Origin: Chiridota heheva
Taxonomy: Eukaryota; Echinodermata; Holothuroidea; Apodida; Chiridotidae
Length of the DNA: 64,000 nucleotides
Assembly (NCBI GenBank): GCA_020152595.1
Contig: JAIGNY010001864.1
Coordinates: forward strand, 327,501-391,500
Direction of reading: 5' to 3'
Both the position numbers and the translations under genes were made by a program. Below are positions 1 through 13,345 of the stretch, piece by piece. Numbering within the stretch: position 1 is the stretch's first letter; each line of letters starts with the position of its first letter. The notes under the pieces were generated by a model. The model searched no databases. It was given only the letters and a program-made list of their open reading frames with translations, and had not been told where the DNA came from.

Positions 1-933
1 ACCGGTCAAAGAGTCTGTTACACCACACAGTGCATTACAGTAGTCAAGTCGCGAAGTAATCAAACTGTGCACTAAAGATTTGATGGCTTCTGTGTTCAGC
101 AATAAGCGTATCCGTCCGATGTTCCTGATAGCAAGACTGGCTGACTTGGTTGACATGCTTTTTCATGGACATAGCACTGTCAAATACAACACCAAGGTTC
201 CTCACAGACGTAGTAGGTGTTATTCTGTCACCTCCAAAATTAACAGCCACATCCAATTTATACCGCCTCCACTTTGTGCTAAACAGCATCACCTCTGTCT
301 TATCACAGTTCAACTTTAACTTGGTATTTACCATCCTTTGCTCTATATATCACACAAACATGCTTCTAATCTGCGAATGTTGCTATTCTGGTCTGCAATG
401 TTTTTTGGGCTGAAAGACAAATATACCTGCGTATCATCAGCGTACATGTGATAGGCCAGCTTATGCTGACTGATAAGGCTCCCCAGTGGCTTTGTGTACA
501 TAGTGTAAAACTTAGGGCCTCAAACAGACCATTGGGGTACGCCAAAGTCCAAAACAGCTGGCCTAGAGGCATGGCCATTGATAATAACAGTCTGATGCCG
601 ATCACTGAGATATGATGATATCCACTTCAGGGCTGTTCCTTTGATACCATACATGTTTTCAAAACATTGAAGTAGTGCCTGGTGATCTATCGTATTCAAC
701 GCTGCTGACAAGTCCAACAACACCAGCAGCGCTACATTACCCCTATCTAACTCAGACTGTATATCAGCCTGTACTTTCAACAGTGCTGTTTCGGTTGAAC
801 AGAACTTTGTGTATGCACTCTGAAAAGGCTTGCACAAATCATTGTCCTTTAGATAAACATCGAATCTACTTGCTGCCACTTTCTCCACTACTTTTGATAG
901 GAAGCTCAGATTGGACACAGGGCGGTAGTTCTT
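1..933 (-). mobile_element. LINE reverse transcriptase pseudogene, CR1/L2-like
   Basis: Read on the minus strand this is the middle and C-terminal part of a non-LTR reverse transcriptase. The fingers motif [13 protein letters not shown] lies at about 892-930. Motif A reads [13 protein letters not shown], where the usual is DLSAAFDTIDH; its catalytic Asp codon is at 712-714. The palm motif YADDTQVYLSF has its YADD at 433-444. All catalytic aspartates are still present. Breaks: an in-frame TGA replaces the Leu of the SVLGP-type motif near 520, and a short AT slippage near 345-355 shifts the frame before VNTKLKLNCDKTEVMLF. The YADDTQ(L/V)YLSF wording is typical of the CR1/L2/Rex1 group. The 5' part is cut by the adjacent (TA)n tract, and the C-terminus runs off the left edge of the window. 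It is a dead copy. Confidence 0.85.
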
Positions 934-1151
<218 letters not shown>

Positions 1152-2200
1152 ACGATGTGTCACTAAATAGTATTGTTTGTAGACAGATCATACAGACATA
1201 TTGATTTTAAATGACGTCACAGATATATCCGTACACTTGCCTTACATACATTATAAAAAGGTACATATACTGCTTTCATCACACTAATTTATAACGTATG
1301 TTTTTATACACATATACTTTGCAAATACCCATAGGTTTTCGATAATGATTTAAATGAATTACAAAAGGTCAAGTTACGTTTTTGTAATTACATTGCTTAT
1401 AAAAGCTATACATAGCAAGAAAGGTTATCAAGGACGGATTCAAGATTTTCAAAGAGGGTGGAGTAAGGAAGGGGAGGGGGTGGGGGAGGGTGGTTCAAAG
1501 TTAAATCATGGCAATGGTCCTATATTGCATGATATGCGATCCGAGTACAAGCATATACAAAAGCGTGTAGTGTGTTGGGGGCAATTGGTTTTGTTTTCAA
1601 GGTAAACTTGACTTTTGCGATATATTTGCTGACGCAACTAAAATGTTTACAAAATGTACCTTAACTCGCGAAATCTTTTTGTATTTTCTACAATTAAACA
1701 GATAAACGTCGACTTTGCTTTCAATAACTGTCGCCGCCACGAACAATGAAATTCTTTTCATCTCAGGTGAAATGAATTAGAATTAAAAATATATTACTAA
1801 CATTAATGATATCATGACCTATATGGTTGGGAGATTACCTACTCTTCATCACAGAAATCCTGGAACCGCCTATTAGAGTAAAAATCCTAATCAAATTCAG
1901 GTATTATAGATAAATGTATTAAAATTTGATGTAGGCTATTTTGAATTCTTTACATTTTCGGTTATTGAATTGAATTGCTTTAAATTAACCCTTTGGTTTA
2001 TTTAAAACCATGAATAGGACATTCATAAATCCTGACCTGATCAGACCTGGTCCTGACAACTATTCAATTTCGTCCTTAAGTCCACTAGACAAAGTCATGT
2101 TACCAGGCGCTTTAGTAGACTATTTTGACTGGGGGTGTAAAATCTAAGATTTACCGACGACCTCAAATTAACATTATACCATTTTAAAGGAAACTGCCTT
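1152..2200. other. No gene recognised
   Basis: AT-rich unique-looking sequence. A perfect CRE-type palindrome TGACGTCA is at 1212-1219 and a G-rich purine run at about 1455-1495. No supported coding exon, RNA gene or transposon terminus was seen. Confidence 0.5.
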
Positions 2201-2960
2201 CCTGAAAGGATTTCACCTTCCAGGATGTATGCTTTCTTTCATTTTGAGAGGGAAAATATTTAAAGATTGTTTAAAACTGACGGAAAATCTTATTAAAATA
2301 ATTGGAAAGTTAAGAAGTATTTTGCAACATTTCCTGAAAATGGAAGTAAATTTCCGTAAATTGACATAAAATTCCCAAAAAATGAAGCATATTTCCCAAA
2401 ATGAAAGAAAATCTCCCCAAAATGAAGGAATTTTTCCGCCATGGGTGAAACTTTTTACTAAGATTTCTCCTTTCCCCTTGCCTGCGTTCTTTGTTTCAGA
2501 GGTGAACATGATCAATTATTAGTATAAAATGGAACAAAAATGGGAAAAGGTTTGGAAGAATTTGGCAACATTTCCTGAAAATTGAAAAAACAATCCTGAA
2601 AAATAACCATTTCTTGAAAATGAAGCTAAATTTCTAAAAACTAAAAGAAAATTTCCTGAAAATTAAAGAAAACTTTTTATTATTCCCGGTTGTACAGTTG
2701 TATGCTTTTTCCCGTTCGGGAGGTAAAATTGAGAAATCATCAATATGCAATTGAATATAAATTGGTAAAACGGAAACCAAATTTGTTAACTTATGGATGA
2801 ATTTTGCATCATGTTCTGAAAATTTCGAAAATTGAAAGAAATTTCAAAATTGATAATATTTAAGAGAGATTTGGTAAAAGTATTTGAAAATTTTGGACAC
2901 ATTTTGCAACATTTATCGAAAATTGCGGGCTATTTTTCAATTGATACCCCCACAACTCTC
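2200..2960. repeat. Degenerate short tandem repeat, TTTCC/GAAAATGAA type
   Basis: A 20-25 bp theme of the form AAATTTCCTGAAAATGAA recurs imperfectly, in blocks at about 2325-2440, 2560-2680 and 2810-2935, separated by less regular AT-rich sequence. This looks like an old, decayed minisatellite. Period and copy number cannot be fixed by eye. The 100-residue open frame on the minus strand here is a product of this composition. Confidence 0.5.
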
Positions 2961-5213
2961 AATATTTAGGCCTCTGCTCACAACGCATACTTGTTCCATA
3001 CTTTCAAATTTGACGAAAATGTTTTTTCATGAAGAAATGGAGAAAACGAAATTGAAAGGTTTTATTTTGAAAAATATTTGTACCGAATTTAAGGAGACAA
3101 TTTATCAATCTTCCACAGGGCTGAGGTCCTCCGAATGATGCTATTGTTAAAAATTACTAGGCAAAATTTTAATTGATATTTTTGTTTTAGAGAAAATTTG
3201 TTTTTAAAATTATTAATGTAAACGAGGTTCACATATGGAGTTCAGGGAACGAAGCCTCTATCTACCTTTCAAAATCCCGCTAATTCTAAACTTATATTAA
3301 ACAAACGTAAAACAAATAATAAGAAATTGAAGTCCAATGATTATTGATATAAATTAAAACAGATTCAAAGAAATAAGCTTAATACTCAAAACGGTTAATT
3401 TGGTGAAAATATATAGTTTTAGTGTTATAATTATTTTGGTGAAAATTTCAAGGGGACGGATATAGAGTTATAGAATTGAATTAAATTTAATATGAAAGAT
3501 AGAGCTTATTAAGATTTGTTTTCCTCGCGCTATGACAACAATTCATAATATTTAAATACGAGTACACTCAATCCACCAAAACATGACTCCTCGGGCAAGA
3601 TACAGTTCTATCCTGCAGAGGATATATATTTCAACATTATATCCCAACAGACGAAATACTTGAAAATGTCTTCCTATAAAATCATTATTTTAGAGGCCAC
3701 AGAGAAGACCACATTATCACGTTGCTCCACGTTTATCCAAGTAATCCAACTGTAACAATATTTCCCTCTTGCGTTAAAGAAGCGTGAAAACGCGGTATTC
3801 ATTCACTTTCCCTTTTAAGGACTAAGTTCATGTGCGCCCATAGGCAGCTGGAGAACTAATCTGTTACTTATAGCGCGCATTTGAATAGTTCTTTAAAGTA
3901 GAAACTGCGCCATATAAATTCCATATATTGTATTATTGTATAAACATCTTTAACTTTTGGTTTTCTTGTATCACACACTTGCCACAACTTGCTAAGTACA
4001 ACTGTTATGATCAAAATTGATGTAATGATTTTGATTGTCGTAGGCTATAATATAATTAGACAATAGTCTAGGTTGTTGTATATTGCATTAGACTCAAATC
4101 TAAAATACCTCATGTTACATTGCCAAGTCATTCATTGGTGAGCACCTTTTTATAAATACCCTGAGTTAGCAAGAGTTGTATCAGATTATTACAGCATCTG
4201 TTATTCAGCGCGTTGCTTATTATATTCAGGCAAAAGTCGAAGAAAACAATTCGGAATACGAGCCTCTCCTTTCTAATCCTGATCCACAGTAACTCATATA
4301 TCGAAGTTGGAATACCGAGTTTACATTCACTGTATAGGTAATAAAACAACTGAGAACTGTAACATTACTATCGATTTGAATATGTTTATCTGAGAGTATG
4401 TTGTCTTAAATGACACTCCGAGACATAAATTACATAAATGTTTAGCTACATTTGGTGTGTGGCATATAATGTTTAAGGCTGGTGTGTAGAACAAATACCA
4501 AGGTCATCACTGTGCGGAACTCTACATCAATCAAATGGTAGTTTCTTAAAAGGTTTATGTACGGTATTAAATATACACCAATTTATAGATGAAACACAAC
4601 GGATATACATAATGACACTATTCAACACGCAGCAAAACTGCTGGTGTTGGACAAATTCCAAGGTCATCATTGTGTGGAATCTTACATCAATGTTTGAATA
4701 AATATTCAGTTTGTTAAAGGGTGAATTTTATCAATGGAATAAAAGAAATACCAATGACACAACAAGTTAAAACCAGTCTAGATATTCACATATTCTCATG
4801 ACATTCTATAGGGAATTCTAGCTGGTTGGACAAAGTCGATGAAGGGGCCATAGTTCCTGAGTAGAAACAGTATTGTGCATAAAAGAAGGTCAAACTATAG
4901 CGCGACGATCTACTAAAGTACGAAAAAATGGAGAAAAAACTTTTCATCGCACCTTCTTCGGAGACTAAAATAGTCGAGTCCATTAAGGTAAACATGTTGG
5001 TGTTTCTTTAAGCACAGAGACATGCAATGTATCTAAAAGGGTACATATTCTTTATTTCAGTAAGTTAAGATTAGAATGTATTCTTTCTGTGATGGTTAGG
5101 TAGCACCATTCCATCACCAGATCACTTCCAATTGAATGAATGGCTGAAAATAAGCAGATGATAAAGCCAATACATGAAAAGTGGAATATAATATAAATAA
5201 TAATGCAAATAAA
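2961..5213. other. No gene recognised; one degenerate local duplication
   Basis: Mostly unique AT-rich sequence. Two related segments begin near 4479 and 4641 (both CTGGTGT... followed by CCAAGGTCATCA and a TACATCAAT end), indicating an old tandem duplication with a spacing of about 162 bp. No splice-bounded open frame or RNA gene was recognised. Confidence 0.4.
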
Positions 5214-5399
5214 GTACTTGGAGCCATCAGATGAACCGTTCAGTACCTTGACAATCAAACATCTAAATGATTGTATACACGTATGGTAGGTAATTGCTCG
5301 AATAGTGTACTTGGAGCCATCAGATGAACCATTCAGTACCTTGACAATCAAACATCTAAATGATTGTATACAAGTATGGTAGGTAATTGCTCGAATAGT
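5214..5399 (+). repeat. 93-bp tandem duplication inside a LINE remnant
   Basis: The segment starting GTACTTGGAGCCATCAG at 5214 is repeated from 5307 with only a few differences. The period of 93 bp is exactly 31 codons. It lies at the 5' edge of the LINE C-terminal remnant that follows, and its end supplies the LLEY-type residues of that reading frame. Confidence 0.85.
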
Positions 5400-5930
5400 G
5401 TAATACAGTCTGAAGTCCATACACGATCAAACATATTGATATGTTAGAGAATCTCCAGCGACTCAGAGCCACATGCTTATTACCAGCAATGGACAAACTG
5501 AATTATGTTGAAAGACTTGTTAAGCTAACTCTCCCATCACTCACCCACAGCAGGCATTGAGGAGATATCATAGAGGCCTACAAGATTAACCCATAAATAT
5601 GACCTTGAAGTATGTGATAAGTTCGAATTTAGAGAAAATGTTATAACATGCAGACATGAGAACGCAACAAAAAGATGTGCAAGAAAGATCTCGACTGCAG
5701 ATTAGACAAAACTCATTCTAAAATTGGGATTGTTAACATTTAGAATACGTTCTCTCAAAAAAAAAAGGGGACTGTAAAACAGTGTTGTCATTTGAAAGAA
5801 AATTAGATAAATATTGGAAAATCCAAGACGATAAGTTATATTACTGCACACATATAAGCATCAATACTGCACCAAAACATTATACAACAGTAGAAGAAAG
5901 TGAAGAGCTGACACCAAAGAAGAGCCGGAC
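5340..5930 (+). mobile_element. LINE RT C-terminal remnant, CR1/L2-like
   Basis: One frame reads LLE*CNTV*SPYTIKHID, then MLENLQRLRATCLLPAMDKL and NYVERLVKLTLPSLTHSR, then GDIIEAYKIN, with stop codons at conserved Tyr, Trp and Arg positions. This is the conserved region after the RT palm in CR1/L2-type LINEs (LE-x-QRRAT, then L-x-LPSL-x-YRR-x-RGDMI-x-YK). The tail RKLDKYWKIQDD at about 5795-5830 matches the usual FK-x-RLDKYW ending, and an acidic EELTPKK segment follows. No palm domain is left. It is an inactive fragment. Confidence 0.8.
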
Positions 5931-7866
5931 CTTCTGTCAGAACGGGATTTGCGAGTATTTGTGCGTATATATCTGTTTGTTTGAATAATGCTGCATATTT
6001 TGAACACTGTGAAAAGAAAAGAAAAATGAATCCTTGCACTTTCTGGGTATATTTTATTAATTTGTGTATACTTTCTTATTTTTTATTGGTTTATGTTGTA
6101 GCCTTTTAAATTTTAAGTTACCTCATGACAGCTGTATAATCAAATAAATTATTCTTTTATCTGAAGAAAGAAAAAGTAAAACAGCAACAACAGATTAATT
6201 TGCTTTTGTGTGAAATTTGTTGCACTATTCTTATATAATTTTGTTCTGTTACATTGATTGCAAAAATATGTTTGAGGCACTGTTGCAAATGACAATTCAT
6301 ACAAATAAGCGCTTAATGACCACTTTCAAAAAGTACATATTAATTTCTTTAACCAGCACAGTGCATCTACTATTCATTTTAGGAAGATAAAAAAGAGCTG
6401 CGGTTCCAATAAAATGGAAAGTAAATTATATTAAAGTTTAAGTTTCTAAAGATTTTACACGCGATGCATTTTCAGGCTTCTGACAATGCTGTTGCAATTT
6501 TGTCACAGATTAAAATTTACTGCGAATGTTCTCGAACAAAAACTCTTTTGTAAGAAAACTACGGTTAATCGCCTGTGTTTTGTTTTAGAAAAGTCTAAGT
6601 TTTTGTAAAGAATTCGAACCCAATGAGCTTCGCATTGATGTTTAGTTGGATATGTAAAGGTATGCGAGGCAGTCCCCATGTAATGCCCCACTTCTTACAT
6701 CAATCTGCTGTAAAAGGTGCAGTAGTCATCTTTTCTCACCAGTGCATCATTAACACACGGTATGATATAATGTTTGTTATATAGCCAACGATTTTCGAGA
6801 TACTTGACCTTATTCATAACATCTTTTTGTCTTTTTAGTTTACGTAATTGGTCACACGTGGCAATTAAAGAGGAAATTTCGCCCCACCATTTCACATTGC
6901 GCATATGCTATTTGAATACTTAATTACGATTTTCTGGAACAATTGAGGTGATCATACTTTTATATGAACATGTGCCCCTCTGTAATTCGCTTTTGTTTAT
7001 ACAAAGCTCTCTTCGTACTTTCCAACGAAATTGCTGTTTTTTGATTTACCAGCGATCCCCCCGGCAGACCAGAAAATTCATTTTATCTTTTGAATTTCTC
7101 TACAGTATGCCATCATTTAGCTTATAATATGATTTTTCTACCGTTTGCAACAGACCTTGCCAAAAACATTTTATTATCGGTATTTTTACAGGGTATTGGA
7201 ACTAAGCAATTTTCATTCTAGTCGAAGAAAGTTAGTCTTGTACGTTAACTATTCTTCCAAATGAATCGTTCCAAAAAGTTGCGGAAAGCTGTTGTACATC
7301 ATTGCTTGTAACATAATTCAAATTATATTCATTGGAATGCTTTAACAGTTTAAATAAATATTCCCGTCAAAATCATTCTGATGTCTTATTCCGCATAGGA
7401 GTTATTGCACTTAAAAATATTGTATCAGTGTGTTAAAAATTGATCTTGCCGTCATGCCAATTTGATGACATCACAATAAGACAACCTACGAAGTTCTTTA
7501 TGTCAGCCTATTGTTTATTAATCCTCCAACAATGTTATTTAATGGCAGCAGTTGAATTTGACGAATAAATTTGGATTCTCTATCATACTCTTAATACAAT
7601 TTAAGCAAGAAAAAATCAATCTGATGAATTCAGTGACTAAAATTTGGGACAAAAATTTATAGAATTACATTAAGAATTTTGAGCTGTCCTCTTTTTCATA
7701 CATCATAACTTTTGCATACATTAAAAAGACTTAATGACTTTAATTAGCCAGAACCAGGAAACTACCTGTGTTTTTGACGCATATTCTAAAGACTTTCTAG
7801 TGCTTATAAATCTCCACCTGTCCATATATTCAGTAATAATAAATTCACATTTAAAAAGAAATAACA
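5931..7866. other. No gene recognised
   Basis: AT-rich intergenic-looking sequence. A B-box-like word (GGGTTCGAATTC on the minus strand near 6612-6623) occurs without a convincing A box. Nothing else could be supported. Confidence 0.4.
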
Positions 7867-8110
7867 TTGATTGTGGTGCAATGGCTCATTGGTTAAGGGT
7901 TCGATTCCAGATTCTCTACTTGCTCCTTTTCACTCAGTCATCTGTAAAGTGAGTACCAGCCAGCACTGTTGGGGATTTGTCTTCGATGGACTGGTGTCCC
8001 GTCCCGGGGAGTCAGGTGGTTTCATTTTCTGTGCTATTGAATCCAGGAATATGCACCGGGCTGGCTCGGGTGGATCTTTTTTTTTAAAACATGGATTGAG
8101 GGTACGTTTC
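7867..8110 (+). mobile_element. tRNA-derived SINE, deleted head
   Basis: A perfect RNA polymerase III B box (GGTTCGATTCC, 7898-7908) is preceded by an A-box-like word (TGGCTCATTGG, 7882-7892). The two are only about 16 bp apart, against 30-40 bp in a tRNA, so the tRNA-like head has lost its middle. It is followed by a body with words often seen in invertebrate SINEs (TGTAAAGTGAGTACCAGC, then CACCGGGCTGGCTCG). A T9/A4 tract at about 8077-8089 may mark the 3' tail. The family name is not known. The open frames across it are not genes. Confidence 0.6.
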
Positions 8111-11100
8111 TATAGAAAATGCTTACCAAGGATGAGTATGAACATTTGTTTATGTTTCACTGTGATTGCTTCGTGAACATAAATTATCAATTAAACACAA
8201 CAGCACGTAGACGGGTGGGGAGACATACAAATCTTGATTTTGCAAAGAAGGCAAAATAAAAGTAAATAAATTGAAAATAATTTAGGATTGAAGTATTGGG
8301 ATTTGCATCGGAGCTTGATGATATCACAAAGGAATGAAAATTTATAGACACTGCATAAATTTGAAATTGAACTCTACCATTCTCATACAAACGGCATTAG
8401 TGTTATTGTGAGGAGTTATGAATAGGAAAGCTTAATGTCATTTGTTATTGTTACCCTCTTAAGACGGATAAATATTCGATGGGAACCGATAGGGGATGGA
8501 TCTGGTGTTGCAATTCAAAATTATCCCGATTATACAATTTCCCAAGTATTTATTTTAGTATTTAATATTTATTATTAAACTTTATTTTGTTTACTGCAGT
8601 GTGCACTTATTATCTGATATTTCGAGTTACGAAATACTATACTGAATTACGTTTACTTTCCAAGGCAATGGAGTTCGACCTTTAAGGATGAAAATTAAAT
8701 GTTCGATTTATAAACCAATTGGATATTGCAAAATTCAAATCAGACAGCGCTTCACTGGTAATTGGTGTCGTGTGTCCAACTTCAGACAATTACTGTAACC
8801 AAGTTATGTTATAAGAATATACCTTAATGCTCTTCTTTAGAATACGCAGTAAATTTGTTTGTCTGTTTACATGTAACCAAAATATCTCTAAATCTCACAA
8901 TATAATTCTTATCTTGTATTGAAATCCTTTTGTATCCTAATTTTAGCGGGCTAAATACGCAATCTCGGTCACGAGTGAAAACGAGTGTTTTTTTTTTCAT
9001 TCAGTTTCACAAAACTTATTACAAATTATTTTTAGACACTGCTATAAAGCTTGCTCGTTTTACTTTGTAGTGGGTAGAGCCAATCTTTAATTCACAGTTA
9101 TAATGCAAAGTTTTGTGGACGAAGAAGTGATTGTGATGCAAGAATAGGTTTTAGAAATTGAGTGAATATACAACGAATATATCGACTTTAAAAGAAACTA
9201 CATGAAATGTGTTCAGCATTGTTTGTGAATCATTCACAGGAGGTAGTAGTGTTTCGAATTAGTAACAGAACACAGTAAAACTCATATGATTTCATACACA
9301 CGTTAAGAATATCTAACCGAACAGTCAGATAAAGAGGAAACTGCATGATGCTATGAGTACTAACACAAAATAGTTGCACAAGTCCTTTTATAAGACACAT
9401 ATTGTGGTAAAAAATCAGTCACAAGCACTTACTTGCATATTAAAATATCAAATAAAAACAACAAATGAATATGTTATGAACAGATAATACGACACTTCCA
9501 GATCAAAAACAAAAACCTTATTTCAGAAGCTTTACAACTAAAGATCAAAGATCTATGGAATTCAAAGGTTATAATGTTACCACTATTGTTAACAACGGTA
9601 CATCATTATACAAAATGCAGTAGGCCTATAAGATACTTCAAGAAAGAAATTAAAAATAAATCACACATGCGAGAATGAATTATGCATGTACGCCAAAAGC
9701 TTCCACCTTCAATTTCTTAAGCAGTACTGTCATCAAATTGGTTGATTCTGTTTTGATTGATATCACTTTGCGACACTTCTTATATTTGCATACAAAATGG
9801 GGATTTGGGTAAAAAAATCGAGGATATCCAGCTAATCGATTTTGTTTAAAAAAGGCACACATCTTCATCTCATCTCATCCCATCTTCATCTCATCACCAT
9901 CTTTGCAAGAAATTGGCGGAACCTTTCTCCTATGCTCCACCCTGTCGATATTGGTGTCAATTCAAATATGCTTCGGAAAATTACAAACTATATTTCGAAC
10001 ACGTAGTTTAAAAAAAATATTAAATGCTCATCAAATGAATGACGTTTTTCGCATCACGTCAGACATACAAAAATGCCATGATCATTGTCTAGCAACTTAA
10101 AATGACTTCAAGCTGCCTTTTAATATAACTAATACAAATGTGAAAGTCTACTTAAAAAAAAAAAATACAAACACCACTATGAGCGAATTATTTTATTTTT
10201 CAAAGAATTTGCCAAATTTGAGTACAGTGGGTGTATCTCTGATTTATAAGTAGAAACAGACTGAGGCCTATATTCAATAACAACGGCAACTTGACAGATT
10301 GCCGCTAAAACTCTCAAAATTGAAATGTGGTAGCTTTTGAAATTAGCATTGCTTCTTTTATCAGACTGCCACACGACGATCGTGACCTGATATAAAACAC
10401 TGACTATTTACCAAAGTGCTTATTTGTTGTCAATAATTTCCATTACAGAGGTTGGTTTACTGCTTGGAATCGAACAGAAGATACCCCACTGACTATCCTA
10501 CGTTATCGGTTACGAAACGTTCAGGAAATTGGTGAAAGCCAAAACCAACTAACTTTTCTTTAAAAAATCAAACGATACAGAAGGTGTAACACATCAATAA
10601 ATGTTGTTTAGTCGACAGATACGATCATTTCGTATTTAATCAACTAACTGAAGTCAATTAAAGTCCGCAAGACTATACTGACTGACTGATTTATAAATGA
10701 ATTTGTTGGCTTTGTTGCTGTGTTTAATTAATAAGCAGATCAAATTGAATTTATAGCTTGAAAAATGTACAATTTTAGATAATTTATGTTCATCTTAAAT
10801 AAACTCTAAGTTTAAATCTTAAATATATAATTTCGTCGTTTTCAGATTATAAGGGTAGGGATTGTTTTCGCCTGAATGCTTTCGTCAGATCCTAGTCACA
10901 TTCTTTGAAGGTTGGAATGAGGAAAGAAAATAACGCTGATGATAACAGTCTACTGTCATTAACAATATTGCCGAAAACTATTGGGAAATGAGATTTCAGG
11001 CTAGCTTCCGCACAGAAAGGTTCAGCTACATGTGAAAATTGGGGTGGTGGGCCTAGTTGCTTTCTCCAGTCCATCTTTTGCACTTGTGAATTGTTGGCAA

Positions 11101-12265
11101 AGTGTTAGTGACTCCAGCGCCTTGGGGTCTCATTTGGAGTTGGTCTCTGTTTACTGCTACATTTGTTAAATATTAAGTATGAATGTTGGACTCGATAAAT
11201 AAAAGTTCATGTGAACGTAGACACCATGGATCAGAAATTCAACACAATCCACGTTTCTGATTAGTTTAAATGTTCACACAATCACAGACCATGAATACAC
11301 CGATAAGCCAGTAACCGCCGCGGAAGTGACGTTACCAGTATGATCATATTTATTGGGGAAGATCAAGCAAAATCTTTTAAAGAAATTCCCTCTTTAGATG
11401 AATTATTGGTGTGAGAGAATTGTTACACACGTGAGTATGTATGAAGTAGATGTAGATTAAAAGACTAGACTTTAATAAAAGAAGCTCATCGCCGTTATTA
11501 TACTTACGTAAAGAATCAAAATGCATAATTGTGTGTAAAGAAAACTGTTTACAAAGCCGATTACATTTGGAACTTATCAACACTCTAACATGTAATTCCC
11601 CTACGTCAGGTATTAGTATTGTACAATTACACAGAGAATAAAAATGTTTCCCTTTTCAACCCTCTCAAAGTAATACGATTTTCAAGAGCCACCCGAAGGA
11701 ATATTCAGCTTTCATTCTTTGAGTTATGTGAATCATCTCTCTTTTTAATAAAGATTGCACTTATAAGTAAGTACTGGGCGTTCGTGCTCATGGGGTCTCT
11801 CTAATGTTTTATTATACAAAGCCCATACTTATAAGGTCGGCTTGAGACTAATAATATTTTCTGATTTTAACCAAAGCTCTCCAATAATTTCATCATAATC
11901 TTAATAAACGCAAAAGACAAAAATTATCAAATGATATTTAGAAGTACTAATTTTATCTTTGGATGAAAAAGAATGTACAATTTAACAAATTTCAAGTGTT
12001 AAGAAGTACAGTCTTCACAGTAATATATGAACTATGAACGAACACCTTTCTCTATCAATGAAAGCGATGTTTCATCCAGATCAAAAACAATTAAAATTGC
12101 ACTTTTTCCCCCTTAAACCATTTAGGTAGAGAAGGTTGAAATTATTAAATATTTCTATATGAAGATATGTTTTCACCTTTAAAATCTCAGCAATGATCCA
12201 GCTTCCAAACAAAAAAATATAAGAAGATTTCATCCTTACGTCTGTTAAGAAAGCTTTCTTAATTA
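8111..12265. other. No gene recognised
   Basis: About 4 kb of AT-rich sequence. A short TCATC/TCATCCCATCT simple repeat lies at about 9862-9900. No RT, transposase, tRNA or convincing splice-bounded frame was recognised on either strand. The small open frames here have the composition expected by chance. Confidence 0.4.
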
Positions 12266-12269
12266 AAGT

Positions 12270-13345
12270 ATTTTATCTCATATATGTGGGGATGAAATAT
12301 TGTAGTCACTTTGCTGTATATGCAAATAACTGTATAAACCTCCTATACTACATGCCCCCCCCCCCCTTCCGCCTCCTCCCTCCCTTGATATTATCAGGGG
12401 CCTCATACAATGACCTCATATTAGGGGTTTGTGGTTATAAGTTTTGGGAACGGGACAAAATTTGGTGATTTTGGCGTCTGTCCGTGTGTTTGTTTGTTTG
12501 TGTGTGTGGGTGTGGGGCGTGTGCTCGTGCGTGTGTATGCAACAAATAATTTTGTGTCGCTTATAACTCATTATTGACTGTAATACACACATAATCTAAA
12601 ATTGGTGGACGGGTACCCCTGGCCGGAACTTCTGTCTCCAAGGTTTTGGGATACCAAGGTCACAGGTCAAATGATACAAGCTTTTGGTGATGGCTGCATC
12701 TTTTAAAGAAATTACTTGATATTATTACAACTTGCGTAGGTGGGTAGGGTTTAAAATTCTAACAAAAATTTAAAAGGATTGGAGGTCAAAATGTCAAAGG
12801 TCATGGGTCAAGAAGTGTTTTTTATGCAAAATTCTGCGCCATTTTAAACTCAAAAAGTACAAGACCTACACCAACCCCATGTTGTACCATGATACCTTGG
12901 TACTAATTAGTACATTTCGGTGCCACTCTAAATTCCGAAAGTGCAAGAACTATACCTATCGTATGTTTGTATCTTGATACTGTGGAACATGAACTTTTGT
13001 CCAGTAAACTCTGGAGTCAAAAGTTCAAAGGTCACAGAGCTAGTGACCCCTTTTAATCATTTCCCACATAGTTTTGGAATGGTAAGAGCGATCTGAGTGT
13101 GGGTGGTGTCATATAGTAGGTAAGATAAATGCAAAAACAATTAAGTTGTTTTGGTGGTTAGGGTCAAAGGTCAAATATGCAATTTTAGGGAATGATTATG
13201 TGATAATTTGTACAATTTACTACCACTTTAAACTCCAAGATCTGTAGCAATCCTATGCTGTACCACAATACCTTGGTACATGAACTTGTGTCCTGTAAAT
13301 CTGGGGTCAAGTGGTCAAATGCCACAGAACTAGTGACCGCGTTAA
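12270..13345 (+). mobile_element. AGGTCA-rich dispersed repeat, copy A
   Basis: The sequence from CATATATGTGGGGATGAAAT through a C14 tract, a TG-rich stretch at about 12480-12540 and a 0.7-kb body is closely similar to the two halves of a second copy at 24446-24720 and 27290-28629. The body repeats stock phrases such as ACCATGATACCTTGGTAC and CAGAGCTAGTGACC. It contains perfect or near-perfect direct repeats of AGGTCA with 1-bp spacing at 12657-12669 and 13161-13173. The left palindrome seen in copy B is mostly missing. No coding sequence was found, so it looks non-autonomous. Confidence 0.7.

Noticed and set aside
1212-1219. Perfect CRE palindromes (also 35437-35444) as promoters
   Set aside because: An 8-bp palindrome without an adjacent gene or other promoter elements is weak evidence.
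6503-6691. tRNA-like B box GGGTTCGAATTC on the minus strand as a SINE
   Set aside because: No acceptable A box at tRNA spacing and no SINE body or tail.
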